From Sycobia sp. Sy_11 (lineage: Eukaryota; Arthropoda; Insecta; Hymenoptera; Epichrysomallidae), in assembly GCA_018907035.1 (NCBI GenBank), contig JACCIC010000291.1:1-64000 (forward strand): a DNA stretch of 64,000 bases. The letters run 5' to 3'. Of this stretch, positions 48,291-61,803 are shown piece by piece. Under the pieces are notes generated by a model. That model saw only the letters and a list, made by a program, of their open reading frames with translations. It did no database searches and was not told where the DNA came from. Position 1 is the first letter of the stretch, and the number at the start of each line of letters is the position of its first letter. The position numbers were made by a program, and so were the translations under genes.

Positions 48291-50258
48291 CTAGTACGGT
48301 TGAGAAAGATATCAGTTGTAAAAATTTCATTATTTTTATCAAATCATTCAAATGTAATGGCCGAAGAAAATTCCTTAACAATTGAGATATGTGAAAAATT
48401 TCAGTGATCGAGTAATAATTCACGTACGATCAATATAGTTCTTGATTATGCTTCTAATCGATGAATCTATTCTTTTCTTAGAAATCGTTACTTTTATTAC
48501 ATAATATTCGGTTACTTACGCATATTTTGTTAGAAGTTTCATAGTTGCGAAATACTTTTAGAAGGAGAGGTCATCAAATATGAGTTGACGGATATGTCCA
48601 CATTGAGCGAGATGATTTTTGATTATCTCCAAAATGAGCTCTGTAACTAACTATATCTAACTTATATATACTATCTATATAAGTGGAGAATATTTTTTTA
48701 GTGAAAGCCCTTAAGTTTGGCAACGGATTCGAATAAACACTAATATTTAAAATCAAAAATGACCCAATGAAAGTAGATGTTAGGCAATCTGTATAGTATA
48801 TTAATTTATATATACGATAAAAGTACATACCTATGTTAACGCGTGTAAAATCTAGTTGACTTTAATTTACGATAACTAAGAAACTTCATATTTGCTGAGA
48901 TATCCTGTAAAATATTTTTGCTTAAAATTTCGTTTGCTTAAACTTTTCATTTAAAATATGCATATATTTATTCACTGTCTTCAGTTGTGTCAGAGGGAAA
49001 TATTAATTATACGTAAGAAAGTATCGTCAACATAGAAGTATTAAAAATCCTAAAATATTACAAGGCTCATTTTTGAGTATTCTCGTTTAATGTGGAACAA
49101 ATGCGTCACGTATATCTGGTAGCCTTTCTCTGCTAGACGAATTCTTAATTTTTTACACCAGGCAATAAAAAGTATGTTAAAATAGTTCCGAGGAGAAATA
49201 ATAAGTGCTTAATAGATAATATAAATATAAATATTTTTTTAAATTTTAAAGTATTCATATCACTATTAAATCCTTTGACTATAATTTTATGTGCTCTATC
49301 TAGAGGATTCAGATGTTTCCTATGTATAAAAAGTTTCCGATTTGTATTTAATTTTTATAGAAACCGTATTGGAACTGTTTAAATCAAACAAAAATATATA
49401 ATACCCTCCTCTCAGGATTTATGCTGAGATTCCATTTTATATAGTAGCATTGGATATTCTAATATAATTGTTGGAATTTACTTTAGACCATTATTACGCA
49501 AAACCTTATATAGTAGTTGTTTTAATAATATGGATGAAATAAATGTTCCGGAAAATAAATTTCTTTCGGATGAAAATGCTACGAGGAAATTACTACTAAA
49601 AAATAAAATAATCTGAAATAAACTTAAATATTAAAAATAAAAATAAAATAATCTATATACTATGTTAGTAAAGGTCAACCTGACTGCCTCCATCACCTAA
49701 AATTAATTGTACCTTTGATGTTCTAAGATAAAAATAGATAGAAATATTTTATTTATTTCAGAATAACGCAAATGAGAAATGAATAATGTCTTAATAGTCA
49801 ATTTAGTGGAATTTTATCTGAAGATTTTTTATACTATTTTATATGTTATCGACTATTTTGTAAATTAATTTGTTTAATTTTATAATATTTATTAAAAAAA
49901 CATAAATAATGTACCTTGAGCATTGCTATATCTCCACTTTCGATAGATATAATTCTCGTAGCTTTTGGAATGTATACTTTTCTGACGTCATTGGTTATTG
50001 CTGAAGGGCCTGGTGCAAATATATTAAGTACGTTCGCAACAACGACGAAATGTAACTTAAAAAATTCCAAACTGGTGATATTGAAAATACAATGGGCAGC
50101 TGTTATAACAGCGTCAGGGCCGACGATACCCCCACCGCACACGTGTATTCCATTAGCTTGTAAGGATACTGGGTATTTAAATACACCTTCTTGAGCCAAG
50201 GTGCCGCCAATTATGCCTTCTGTTCTGGTACCCTCGATGAGAACTACAATATTGCAGA
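46545..50258 (-). CDS. chymotrypsin-fold serine protease D
   Basis: Exons on the minus strand: 50243-49915 (or from 50258, both acceptors give phase 1), 47520-47212 and 46781-46545; about 291 residues without the signal exon. The triad is complete: His57 (ITAAHC), Asp102 (GDIAMLK) and Ser195 (GDSGSPLV, with Ser in place of the second Gly). The activation junction reads RTEG/IIGG, so P1 is Gly and a trypsin-like activator could not cut there. Segment RGFCV puts Gly at 189. The tail is AVWMRKTPWHTNYEFVEVCC, ending in a Cys-Cys pair shared with E. The second intron (about 2.4 kb) holds a (TA)n tract and a Penelope-terminus fragment. The signal exon was not identified; a weak candidate lies at 55560-55617. 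D and E are each other's closest relatives here. Confidence 0.82.
48226..48276. repeat. (AT)n microsatellite in an intron of gene D
   Basis: A pure AT run followed by (TTG)n. Confidence 0.95.
49600..49715 (-). mobile_element. Penelope-like element terminus fragment
   Basis: The block around 49650-49700 (CTATGTTAGTAAAGGTCAAC...TGACTGCC..CCATCACCTAAAATT) matches 16835-16883 in the terminal part of the Penelope-like element, with small differences. An AAAAT-rich tract precedes both. No coding part remains. It lies in an intron of gene D. Confidence 0.65.
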
Positions 50259-50999
50259 CTACAGGAATAAATATATTGTAATATAAAATTAACCTTGTAA
50301 AAAATCTGTATAAAAACTTATTTTCTGATTAGGAAAGCATTAAAGCTCGAAAGAGCGCCGACAAATTAGTTATTATACAGTTAACTCATTATTCAGCTTA
50401 TTCCTTCAACGTATAAAATTATTTTAAAAATCACATGAATACAGTATAAATGATGAAATTAAAGAAAAGTGTTTCAGATTAGTGTTGTATTACAACCATG
50501 AACTACAGATGTAATGTACGTATTAATTAGTATTCACTTGTAATTTTTCCAATTGAATATTTTATAAATTGTATTATATATATTCGAGAATGTTATTATG
50601 AATGTAATAAAATATAATAATGATATTGTTAGAAATAATTCTAAAATCTAGAATAACTCATAAAATTCAACTTAATCACTAAGTTTTTCGCATAAAAACT
50701 TTTTAGCTCAAATATCGGTCACTTGGTTTTTCATGACCCTTTTCGGAACTATTTCAATCATGGATATAGCTTTTAAATTTTTTAAGATTCACACATTAAA
50801 AAAATTACTGTAATGTATTAATTACTATAAAAAATCTGAAGCTTTGTTCTAAGATCGAGGATTCATAAATGGAATGGTTATCTTTTGTAAAACTGTACTG
50901 GACCATTAGGAACTTTTTCATATGGAGATAAAATTTGCAACTAAAATTGTATTAATCTTATGCCTTTGATATTGAAAGGCTAACGCTAATATAGAATTT

Positions 51000-52080
51000 C
51001 CAAGAACTTGTTTGTTCTTTTGTTGACTGATAGACAGCTTTAACGATATGAAAATAAGAATAAGCGACGGCTGCTGTAAAAACGTTAGCTTCTCCCTGCA
51101 CGTAAAAGGAATAAGTGGGAGGCGATGAGCTCTAGCGAATCTCTCGATTTTTTGGTGGTTCGTAACCTCCACCACGTAAATCATATTCTGCGCAATGTTA
51201 TTCTTAGATGCTACCGCTTCAACAAGCGCAAGCCGATCGATCGTGTCATATGATACCAGTGGCTCTCCTCGTTTTCTCTGTGTTCACAACAAAAACAATT
51301 TCTGTTTTCGCCGCCGCCGTCTTTGTTCCTGCTTTTGTTTTGCTCTCATCAACCGCAGCTTGACAACTGACGACATTAGCTGCTGAATATTTACCAACTG
51401 CTCGGTGGATGGGTGGTTTTCGCTGTACGATACGATTTTGAACACATTAGAATATAATATATTAAACTAACGCTCGCTAACGACAGTCGAGCTATCGATT
51501 TTGTGACAAAAGAAAATCAGCACTTGTCTCCATTTTTAGTCAAAGTCTCCTCTCCGTTTATTTATTTATATATAGGTAATTCTGTTGTAAACGTATTCTA
51601 CCCAACCACATCATAAATATATCCACTATCAATCAGTATCTCTCCTTTTGTGCCATGAATTTGTGTGAGCGCCTCTATATTTTGTACACGTTGTGTCAAT
51701 ATGCACCGATGTGCCAAACTGGTCAACATTGGGAGGTGTGCGGCGCCGCTAGAAGAGAAACGTATAGCCAGAAATAACAAAAACTTTTTGACTATAACTA
51801 AAGTTCTTCAGAATAAAAATTTTCCGTAAGAGTACAGCGAGGATAACTACGATTGGGTGTCATGCTGCTAATCGACACTGTTGCCGAACTTGATCGCAGG
51901 GTAAAACCTTTTGGGATCGAATATTCCATATCTTTCTTCATTGTTCATAAAGAAAGTACGAATTATAGTGAAAGAATGTAGAATAAACGTAATCGTTAAA
52001 CAACATTCTTCAAACTATCCGGCCCTTATCACACTTACTAATTTACGAATTCCGTTCTATGCATAATTGCCGGCTGTTTT
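51000..52080. other. GC-richer island with two unexplained open frames
   Basis: Contains frames at 51195-51386 (+, 63 codons) and 51598-51780 (-, 60 codons; reads LAHRCILTQRVQNIEALTQI). I recognise neither. The island could be a promoter or enhancer block, or the edge of an unknown repeat. Confidence 0.3.
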
Positions 52081-52098
52081 CTGCGCAAGCTGAATATG

Positions 52099-52103
<5 letters not shown>

Positions 52104-52152
<49 letters not shown>
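52104..52152. repeat. (TA)n microsatellite
   Basis: A pure TA run. Confidence 0.95.
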
Positions 52153-52155
<3 letters not shown>

Positions 52156-55100
52156 TAAATATTTATTAGTAAAATTCGACAAATCAGTAGTAGTTCATTA
52201 TGAGTGAACGTAAAGAAAATTTGCATATTACATTTCTTTTTCGTACAAATAGTCCGCACAGCTGTTTTTTAGCCCAGGAAATATTTATGCCCGAGATAGG
52301 CAAAGTCCCATAATAAAAAAATCAACTCACAGACGTATATCGAGGTTGATTTTATATCAGAACAGTTGTAAAATAATGTTGAAATTATAATTTCCACGTA
52401 AGGGTAGAATAAATGATTTAAGTTATTTCTTTTATCTGAGTTAATTCGATTGTAGTAATAGCTCTTCAGAAATCACCTCTTCTTGTAAATATAACTATGA
52501 TCTACTTTATTACCATATTTTATTTTGAACTACTTACACGTACTCATTAAAACAATAATTCTTGAATTGATGGTCAATAAAAATAGAAAATTATTCATCT
52601 TGAAATTCATCGAAACAGACCTTGGAACTATTGATATTTTATGTTATATACTGTTCGAATTATAAATGCAGAATATAATTTATTTTATAATTATAATTTA
52701 AATTTTAAGTTATTTAATATCAGATAAGGGTACTTGAAATATTATAAATTTATGAGACATGTTCATAGAAATAGCAAGCGACTTCCTGGATACATTCATT
52801 TAACTTTTTAAAAGAAAATAGCGTAATCTTTAAGAATTTATTTAGTTGTTTAAGAAAATTGTTACTGAAGAATTTAATTAATTCCTTTTTACAATAATTT
52901 GAAGTACAACCAGATATAGACATACATTTTTATTCACAGTACATAATTATTCATTATCACAGATAATTGATTGTATATTATTATACAATTTATTGATATG
53001 ATATCTGGTACGCATATATAAAATAATTTGTGAAATAATATGAAACTTTCTAGATATATTCATTAAACTCTTTGAAAATATATAATGAGTTATTCAATGA
53101 ATTTAATCTATATAGTTGAGAACATAGCATTTATTTCAGAATTAATTAAGTTGACCTGTGGATACATATTAATTTATAGCGCAACCAGATTCTGAACTAT
53201 CTTCAATGTTACTAAATTTTACGATTAAGAAATAGATTATAAATATATCAGACGTGTTTGAATCCTACAATAGAAGAGCAATAAGCCACTAATGAAATTT
53301 AGAAATTATTTCAGCAGTATTTGAAATATTATTTGTTAATTTGGGTATACGTACTTTACTGTGAATTTTAATTGTGTTCTGTATTAAAGAATTTTTATAT
53401 TAATATTTATTCGATTACTGATACTTTCAATGCATGAATATGCAAGATAACTTATTTTTATCATTTTGTTTATAACGGGTTGCAATTCAATTTAAAACAA
53501 TTAGATTCATATTTTTTTATATGAAGCATTGTTATACTTCCCAAGATCTTATCAGAATTAGTTCTTACTTCTAACGCGACTTTTATTAGAAACTCAATTT
53601 TTTAACAACTGGAGGTGCTTATGCCAGATGCGTTAGAGTCAAAATCAAAGTTTCACTCTAAAACTCTTTGTTTATATTTGTAATTTATTTTCGATAACTT
53701 TCTTGTAGCTTTTTAAACAGTTACTTTTCTGAATACTTTGAAAAATGACAGTATTCAAAAACAATACATTTCCGATTATCAATTGATATGCATATTTTAA
53801 CTTATGAAGTTGAAATTATCTTTAATTTACACTAATTATTTATCAAAATTTTATATTCTTTTGGAACATAAAATCCAAATATGCGCTGCAACAAGCGTAA
53901 TTTTTGCTTAACAAAATTGGAATTAATATTTATATATGAAATTGGTACTTTACAGATTATTAAAAAGATAGAAAAAGATAAAAAAGTGTTCTCTAATATT
54001 AAACTTATCCATACATATCAATGTTAAATGTGTTCAATATGATAAATTTTTTACTAAACTTCAGGACACTTTAACAAAATACCATGAACATTTTTTTTTT
54101 AAAATGGAATAAATGAAAACAATGCATTGAGGAATACATAGTACAATAATTTTCAGATTTATTGGTGACATTTGGGAATAAATCTTGTTTGAATTTTTTC
54201 ATTTTGAACATTACGAAACATTTGACAAATTTTTTAAGAAAAATTTTAATGTATTCTTTGATAAATTTTAAATACTTTTTCTTTGCCATTTTACCAATAA
54301 ATTAACTGTTAATGAGAAATTAATCGTAAATTTTATATTTCTTTAATTTGTCATAAATCATGGTCATGGATCAAGAATTATATAAAAATTATTTGGAAAA
54401 TATTCTAAAATGTTATAATTGAAAGCTTAGTAGTCATTTGATATTCCTTCTTATGATTATCTGAAAATATGTATATCTATTTAAATCTCGAAATTTTCTT
54501 TCGATTTGGTTTTTATTATAATTTGCAAGATTTTCTATCCTAGACAAATCAAAAATAGTAAAATCGTTACGGACTTAGTTGAAACGCTAAAAGCTATGAA
54601 GTTTTCTTTCAATGATTCTTTGAACATTATTGTGTAAAAATATGTTGAGCAAAGCGCATGCAAAAAGTATATCGTCTTGAGTGTAACTAAATTTGAAGGT
54701 CGAAGATGAGAATTCTCGAATAATCATTTTTTCTATTACTGATTTTTTCGATCATTCTTATTTAAATATCAAATCTAAAGAAGCAGATACTAGTGATAAT
54801 ACTATTATTCTAGTTGACCAGAGAAAAATGTATTATAATTCTGATGCACCATGTATTATCGTGGAATTCGAGGTGGATGGACCAATAGTGAATGCATAAT
54901 CAATGGTATTCCTGATGTTCAAAATTAAGTTCGCTCATCTTTATTAGTGTAGTTGTTTGAATTATTTTTTCTGTTGATTGAATGTTATTTCTGATGCTAC
55001 GCACAAAAATTGATAAAAATTTTCAATTGATATCTTTATTGGGATAAGTCATGATCAATGATTAAAATTCTTAAATGGATTATTCAATCACACATATACT

Positions 55101-55559
55101 TTTATGTTATGAAACGATAGTCGTCCCTATATCGAGGAATACATTTTTACTATCAAAGCAAATATAAAAATATCTATGAATAATCATAATAATCTAAATG
55201 ATAGATTTTAAAGTATCTGAGATATTGTCGAGATTTTTATATAATATTTAAAGAAACTCAGTTACTTTTCAACAGCTTTGTAAATCTACGAAGTCGTAAA
55301 TATGTCTTATAATCAAACAATGTTAAATTAATTGTAGGATTAAAAAACTCTTTATAAATGTATGCTCGACTTATTAACATCTCGAGCAAATCTGAAAAAG
55401 AAAGAATATTTAATGATACGTAAAAATTACATACATCAGTCCAGTAAATCAATGATTTCAATACATATAATTTAGATACCCGATCTAGATATATGTGTCT
55501 AATATAGATTATTACTGCTTGAATGGTTAATTTGTTAATGCGTTTAAAAAATCTAAAAC

Positions 55560-55617
55560 CATTCAAATGCTGGAAAAAAATATATGTTACAAGCATTAAT
55601 AAGACATACGTATTCAC
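55560..55617 (-). other. weak candidate signal exon for gene D
   Basis: An ATG opens MNTYVLLMLVTYIFFQHLN, a signal-peptide-like stretch of 19 codons plus one base, ending AATG/GT. Length, phase 1 and the AATG end resemble the 61-nt signal exons of A and B. Against it: the donor (GTTTTAGA) is poor, there is no TATATAA at the usual distance, and the frame stays open for 119 codons, so it may be a chance frame. Confidence 0.25.
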
Positions 55618-57687
55618 ATAGTTTATTATAAAAACCTTTAATTATGAACTGAACAAATGTGATGAAATGAGCTTGTCAGAAATTAAGGTGAACCCCAAAA
55701 TACGCATTGTATTAATAACAGTTCAAGAGACGATAAGATTTTACCTTTGTAAAAGTTATTTGCTTTGTCAACGTACAACAAAAATTATTAATCCTCTTGC
55801 GTATCTAATGAAGAATATCATAATAGAACAATCGTCTACTGTTCTCATATATACATTTTAATTACTTATGTGAACGTTTTTACTACACAACGTCTAGAAT
55901 CAATTATCTGATCTGTGCCTTTCTTTTTCGATTGTTTTTAGGATGAGAAAACAGTAAAGTGTACTTTAAAATTTAGAATGTAATGTTTAAGCTAAACTCA
56001 TGATCTTTTGCTAAAAATTGTACAGTTTTTTAGATTAGTTAAATAAAAAATGCTCAATGATAATAATTTTAAATTTTTTAAATAAATCAACTTTTTTATT
56101 TCACTTTATACACGAACTTTTCACAATAAACATCAATACTGTCTTAGGATTTTTTTTAAGTATAGGAAGTAAGCATAAGAATACATATAATCGTATCATT
56201 ATATATGGCAGTGTCGTTAAAGGAGACATAATATGATACTACTTTGAACATCTTATCATATCACAAAATAAATTAAAAACGAATTTCAAATTAAACATTT
56301 TTGATTGACAAATTCGCGATTAGAACACGTGAATTAGTTCATATTTCACTTCTTTCCACCGAAAAAACGAACAAATATTACAGTATATTCAAATTATCGT
56401 CAATACGTATAATCGCAGATAATTAATGTGCGAGAATGAATAAGCGCTGGTCTTTATATGGTATCTTTATCATGCAACCTTGCATCCTTGCGATTTTTTC
56501 CTGTATTGGCAATAGTATTTTATTCGTAGTAATCGCTATATTTTATTTCGACATAATAATTCTATTCTTGTCTCTCTGTTATTTACAATTCTTAATATTT
56601 TAGTAATTAATATTATTAATTACTTAATTTATATTCTTAATATTTCACTTATATATACGAATTAACCACTCTGTAGAAAAATGGCACAAATGGCACAAAA
56701 TGTAATTCTATATAATGACTGATAATTGTGCAGATTGTCTTAATTAGTATATGATCGGCAGTACAATATATATTTTTTATCTAGGTTTTTTAATATAATT
56801 TTCAGTTATGACATTGTAACTAGATTAGACAAATTTCAAGAACAAAGGGCGAGTCTATATTTACTACTTATGTTGATGGAAGATCATCTATCGTCAATTA
56901 ATTATTTCGCATAATGTAACCTTTATATTAAATTTTTAAAATTAGAATGAAATAGTTACCCGTCATTATAAGGATTTTAGAATAAAATTGGATCGTATTG
57001 ACGGTGCGTAACATGACAAAAATTTTGACAATCATTTATAACAATATAATACTTTATATACTTCAATGGTAAACAACGGTTATTTATAAAACGATTATGA
57101 AATGGTTATTTAGCTTACGCAGTCCCGATAAACGATCATAATATATCCAATAATTGTAGAAATAATGAAACTTGTAATCATAAGTTTTAAAATTCGCCTC
57201 GGGGCAATGGACATCGAAACACGTGTACAGACAAGAAACGATGATGTGATCATATCTTCTGTTCCTTTCTGCACTTGTCCCTCGATGTCCACTAACTTTA
57301 GATAGTTTCATAAGTATCAAGGAGATTATGATTTTCTACCATTACAGTAAGCTCATTAGCAACCATTTTCCACCATTCAAAATGTCGTCAAAATCTCTAC
57401 CGTTACGTAGACTCATGACCGTTACATTTTACTCGGGTTTACATTTTATGTTCCATTTTATCGGATTTATGTCCTTAATCTTTTTTCTTTTTAAATAATA
57501 AGCGAGTATTTATAAAAACAATACGACTAGTCTAAGAAGCGAATCTCTGTACCATTCTCAGAAGCGCTCTGTTGTCATCTCTGCGTCAGACGCAGCCATA
57601 TAAAAAATCTCCTTTTTTAGTTTAGAACTTATAATTAATAATTTTAAATACTATAATTCTTCAATTTCTAGAATATTTCTAAATTCA

Positions 57688-59293
57688 TTAACAACATACA
57701 TCCACGAATTCATAATTTTTGTGAATTGGTGTTCTTTTTTTCCACGCAGCAACGATCATATCAGACGTCCTTTTGTGCTGTAGAACGTTTGTCACAAACA
57801 TTAAATAATATAATACCTTCGTATAAATTGCAGGAATAACGTTTTCAAAGCAATCTATTCCATTGGCGGATGCGATACCAACCAAAATATTACCATGGGA
57901 GACAAGTGGACTACCGCTATCACCCTATATTGTAGGAAAAAAAATATTTTCGTTATTCAAGAAAGTTTTTAAATCCGGAACAGTTATAGACACGGTAGTA
58001 ACTTCACCGGTTAGTTTATTATTGTTAAGCAAAACAAACTTTATTTGATGAGCCAAAACTGCTCGATATCGATTCTATACCTTTAATAACAGTTACGAAA
58101 TGATTATAGCTGATTGGCAAGTGCTATCTTAAATTTTAATATTTGTTTCTAAATTATTAATTATATAAAAAGTAACTTTGAAATGCGAACAATTTTAGTA
58201 ATAATATTAATAACAAAATTTTTAATTGGCTCTATATTTTTCTAATAATATCCTGGAAACTTTATAAGTATAGAAACATTAAGTTACTGGAATGATAGTA
58301 GAATAACATAGAGTATGAGCGAAACTATTGAAATATAACATTTTGTAGAATCTCGCTAAAAAGTAAAAGTATATATTAAATTAAAATCTAATTTTTCTTA
58401 CTGTACAAAATCCTTCAGGTTGCTCAACGTTGTGTTGTACCATTCTAGCACAAATGTAATCTCCCGATGCAAAATTTGGATAATCATTAGAACACTCGTT
58501 ATCGGATATGATAGTTACGTTAGCAAATCGTAATTTACCATCAGAAAATCCAGCTTGATATCTCTGGGGTAAACGATCATTTTGTATAACATAAGATGTA
58601 CTATAGCCGTAACCAGCCAGTACCGAAGTTTCATTTAGTTGTGACGTATCTCTGATTATTTCTAGTTTCATTAACGGTGAACCAGGATCTAAATTAAAAC
58701 TCTGCTTCAACTGAAAGATAAAATCTTCTATAATAAAAAGATAAGATATATACATTAAAAGAATTCTTCATTTTAATTAGAGTATTTAAAAACTGTCCAG
58801 AATAAATACTAATAGATTTTGTTATTGAAGTTTGCTGTTGATTTTAAGATATATCAATACATTTCGTTATTCAATGTGTAAACAATCAAATTTATTTCAT
58901 AAATTATTTCTAGATACAGTATACCTATACTAAAATTTTAATCTATGATAATGTATAAAATTACTATTCAAAATATCTATATTACAGTTTTTAGGATTTC
59001 ATCATTTTAAATTTATGATTTGAGTTACAAAAGAAATATTCAATTTATCAGCTTTTCAGATAGCCCACTAACATAATAATTACTTAAAAATAAAAAAAAT
59101 TTGAACACTTATTACTGGAAAGTTTGCGTGAAAAAACAATTCATTCTCCATATAGAAAATTTCAGTTTTAAATACTGTTAAAAATATATCCCCGCCGTTT
59201 TTTCATAGTTCAAAAATGAACAATTTGTAAATTTCATGTTAAAAACAAAATGAAATTTAGTCGAATAATAAAATATAAATTGTCTGAAATTAC

Positions 59294-59357
<64 letters not shown>

Positions 59358-60388
59358 AATTAAACACATTTGTAAGGTTTTTCTAATAAGAATATTTAAA
59401 GAAACAATATTTAAAGACATAATTACAGAAAATAAAAATATCAGAAATATCCGATTGAACAAGAAATAGAATTTTATTGATTATTTTATCAAAATTTCTA
59501 ATTGAAACAAGGTTTATCAAAGTGAAAAGCTATTACTTAAAGACGTTTTAAAATATATTTTGGAAGCTATAATACTTAAACATCCTTCAATAAAGCAAGT
59601 ATTAAGGGAAAGTCTAAATTCGGAGTGAAATTTGGCGACCATCCTGCGTGACATGCTACAAAATTTGATTACAATTTTTTTACTATATAAACATTTTTGT
59701 AGATTAATGGTGCAAGACGATTACATAGTGTGCTTGCTACTATGATGAATAGTCATAATTTACATGGCGGTGGAAAAAATAATGAAAATTGCTCGTCTTA
59801 AGTTGTCGAAATTTGTGTCACGGCGGTGAATATCGATAGACCAATTACAGATAAAACAAATTTTCAAAGCATCTCGACTTTTTTGTACAGTACATATCAG
59901 TATATGGCACTATGTATACAATGCTTCAGCTTTTCTGTGAATGTAAACATATATTCTTTCGATATCCATTACTTCGAATTTAATTTCACAACTTATACGT
60001 AAAATTCTACTGATTTCCTCATCTATAATATATACATATAGATCTATAATAAAATGTACCTCGAGTATTGCTAAGTCTCCATTTGTAGTCAGCGTGGCTC
60101 GGCTTCTTTTAGGTACGTACACCTTTATTACGTCTATCGCTACGATTGATCTGTCTTGATGGAGCGTGTTAAGTAAATTAGCAACAACCACCCAAGGCCT
60201 GTTTAGAAAATTTCCAGTCGTGACATCCAGAATACAGTGGGCAACCGTAGCAATAAATTCAGGAGCTATGATACTACCACCGCACTCGTGTAGTCCATTG
60301 AATTGTACAGATACTAGATACTGAAACTGACCTCTTCGAGCCAAATGCCCGCCGATTATTCTCTCCGCTCTCATGTCACTTACTGCAA
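57688..60388 (-). CDS. chymotrypsin-fold serine protease E
   Basis: Exons on the minus strand: 60388-60060, 58710-58402 and 57924-57688; about 291 residues without the first exon. Phases and exon lengths equal those of D. The activation site is MRAER/IIGG, with Arg at P1. The triad is complete: His57 (ATVAHC), Asp102 (NGDLAILE) and Ser195 (GDSGSPLV). Segment EGFCT gives Gly189. The tail reads AAWKKRTPIHKNYEFVDVCC, close to D. The open frame extends upstream of 60388 to a TTG at 60431, but no suitable ATG with a full signal peptide is there, and the acceptor TACTTACTTTAG/TTGCAG fits the phase-1 acceptor of A, B and D. A possible first exon is at 61727-61739. It is likely secreted and active if a signal exon exists. 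Confidence 0.83.
59295..59356. repeat. (TA)n(TG)n microsatellite downstream of exon 2 in gene E
   Basis: A TA run followed by TG repeats, within the intron of gene E. Confidence 0.95.
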
Positions 60389-61726
60389 CTAAAGTAAGTA
60401 TCATGTAACAATTAAAAACAATTATAAACAATGACGCAAGAGAGAGAGAAATAGATGTTTACAGATGCGCGCACGTCTGCCGTCTGTAGGGTCGTAAAGG
60501 TGTCAATTTTTTGCTCGTCAACAAATGATTTTATGGCATTATTTCGCAATATATTTTTTTCACATGACAACGAAGAAAAACTCCCCATAGAAGTCGTCCA
60601 CTTATATTGTGGTATCGGATTTGAAGAATGGAAAATATAACATTGAAAATAATATGTTTACATTATGAATGATCATATTAAAATCTGAATGGTAGTCAAG
60701 CTTACGAATTTTAATGTTTTCACTTGAATAGTTTCAAATTTAATCAATAAATACAAAAATGTGGAGATAATAGTCAAAGATTATTTATTGTTGCTGCAAC
60801 TATGTTCATCTTACTTTTAACGTTACATAGAAACAATGAAATAGATGTAGTAACGACCGTTGTCTTTCGTCTACTATAATGTGAGACTCCTAGACTCATT
60901 TTATTCGGTTTCCTAGATTAAAAAAGATTTCTGCGCATGTCACTACTTTCAAAATTATTAATTGAAAAACAAGGTAGAAAAATAACATTCTTATTGTGAG
61001 ATGTTATTCAAATACAACATTTTCTAAACAAACTCGATAAAAAAAATGCAAATAAGTAATCAAAATTCTAAAAAATGTTCTGTTTGGTATGGAAAATTTT
61101 GTTGAGCGACTGTTAAGATCTGAATTATTAAGGGAGAGAATGCTATACTTTGGGAATTGAAGAGCATTAAATTCTGAAACTTCACAGTGTTTACTTTGGA
61201 GGTAATCAGAGTTTCCTCACTCAACGTGCCATATACGTCATCCATATCTGATAGAATCTCAATACGAGTATTTACGTTTATTTGAAAAATAGGCATTCTT
61301 TATTTGGACGACTATAATTTTGACATTGAAAATATCTTTGATTTACACGTTTCTAACTGCCTATAATTATATATATACATATTTTAATAAAATGTTATTT
61401 ACAATTCTAAAAATCAATAATTTTAATTTAAACGTTGCTATTTTAAATAGGAAAGTTTTGCAATAACATTTTAATCCACTTTTTATTAAAGATATACAGC
61501 TAAAAAGAATGATAAATTGAAAGGGTACTTGTTAAATTTATTTTATTTAGTATTTTAAACATAAAATATCAAAATATGTACATTATAAATGCAGTAAGCT
61601 TTGATATAGCGATTACTGTGTAGTTTTAAAGCTTTGATCAGTAGTGAATCGTAAATCGCATTTGTTTAAAATATATTCTTGTTAATGTTTGTAGAAAAAG
61701 TTGGACATTATTCTTGAAATACTTAC

Positions 61727-61739
61727 CTACAGATAACAT
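61727..61739 (-). other. candidate first exon of protease gene E
   Basis: ATG plus three codons and one base (MLSV, phase 1), followed by a consensus donor GTAAGT. The phase fits the acceptor at 60388. TATATAAT lies 64 bases upstream, and the leader contains AGAAAGAG as does gene B. The difficulty is length: A and B encode 20 residues here, so the joined N-terminus (MLSV then VAVSDMRAER) would make a poor signal peptide. Either the signal has been lost or the exon model is incomplete. Confidence 0.4.
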
Positions 61740-61795
61740 TTCGTTCGACTCTTTCTGATATTAGATGAGTAATTGTAATGAATATAATACACACA

Positions 61796-61803
61796 TTATA
61801 TAT
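61796..61803 (-). promoter_or_regulatory. TATA box candidate of protease gene E
   Basis: TATATAAT on the minus strand, 64 bases before the ATG at 61739. The octamer matches those at genes B and C and is close to that of A. Confidence 0.45.

Larger units (their letters stand above)
50259..57687. other. long gene-poor stretch upstream of gene D
   Basis: AT-rich, with a GC-richer island at about 51000-52080 and a (TA)n tract at 52104-52152. A first exon of gene D should lie somewhere here. Open frames at 54693-54899 (+) and 55258-55617 (-) have no recognised domains. Confidence 0.4.

Noticed and set aside
50497..50580. TATATAAT followed 80 bases later by ATG upstream of gene D
   Set aside because: The frame MVVIQH stops at once and no phase-1 donor is available, although the box spacing resembles the other paralogues.
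54693..54899. 68-codon frame that could be a transposon or small gene
   Set aside because: No recognisable motif, no splice or promoter support; length is within chance for this sequence.
59910..60431. Start of protease E at 60431
   Set aside because: The codon there is TTG, not ATG, and a good phase-1 acceptor lies at 60389/60388 where the other paralogues have theirs.
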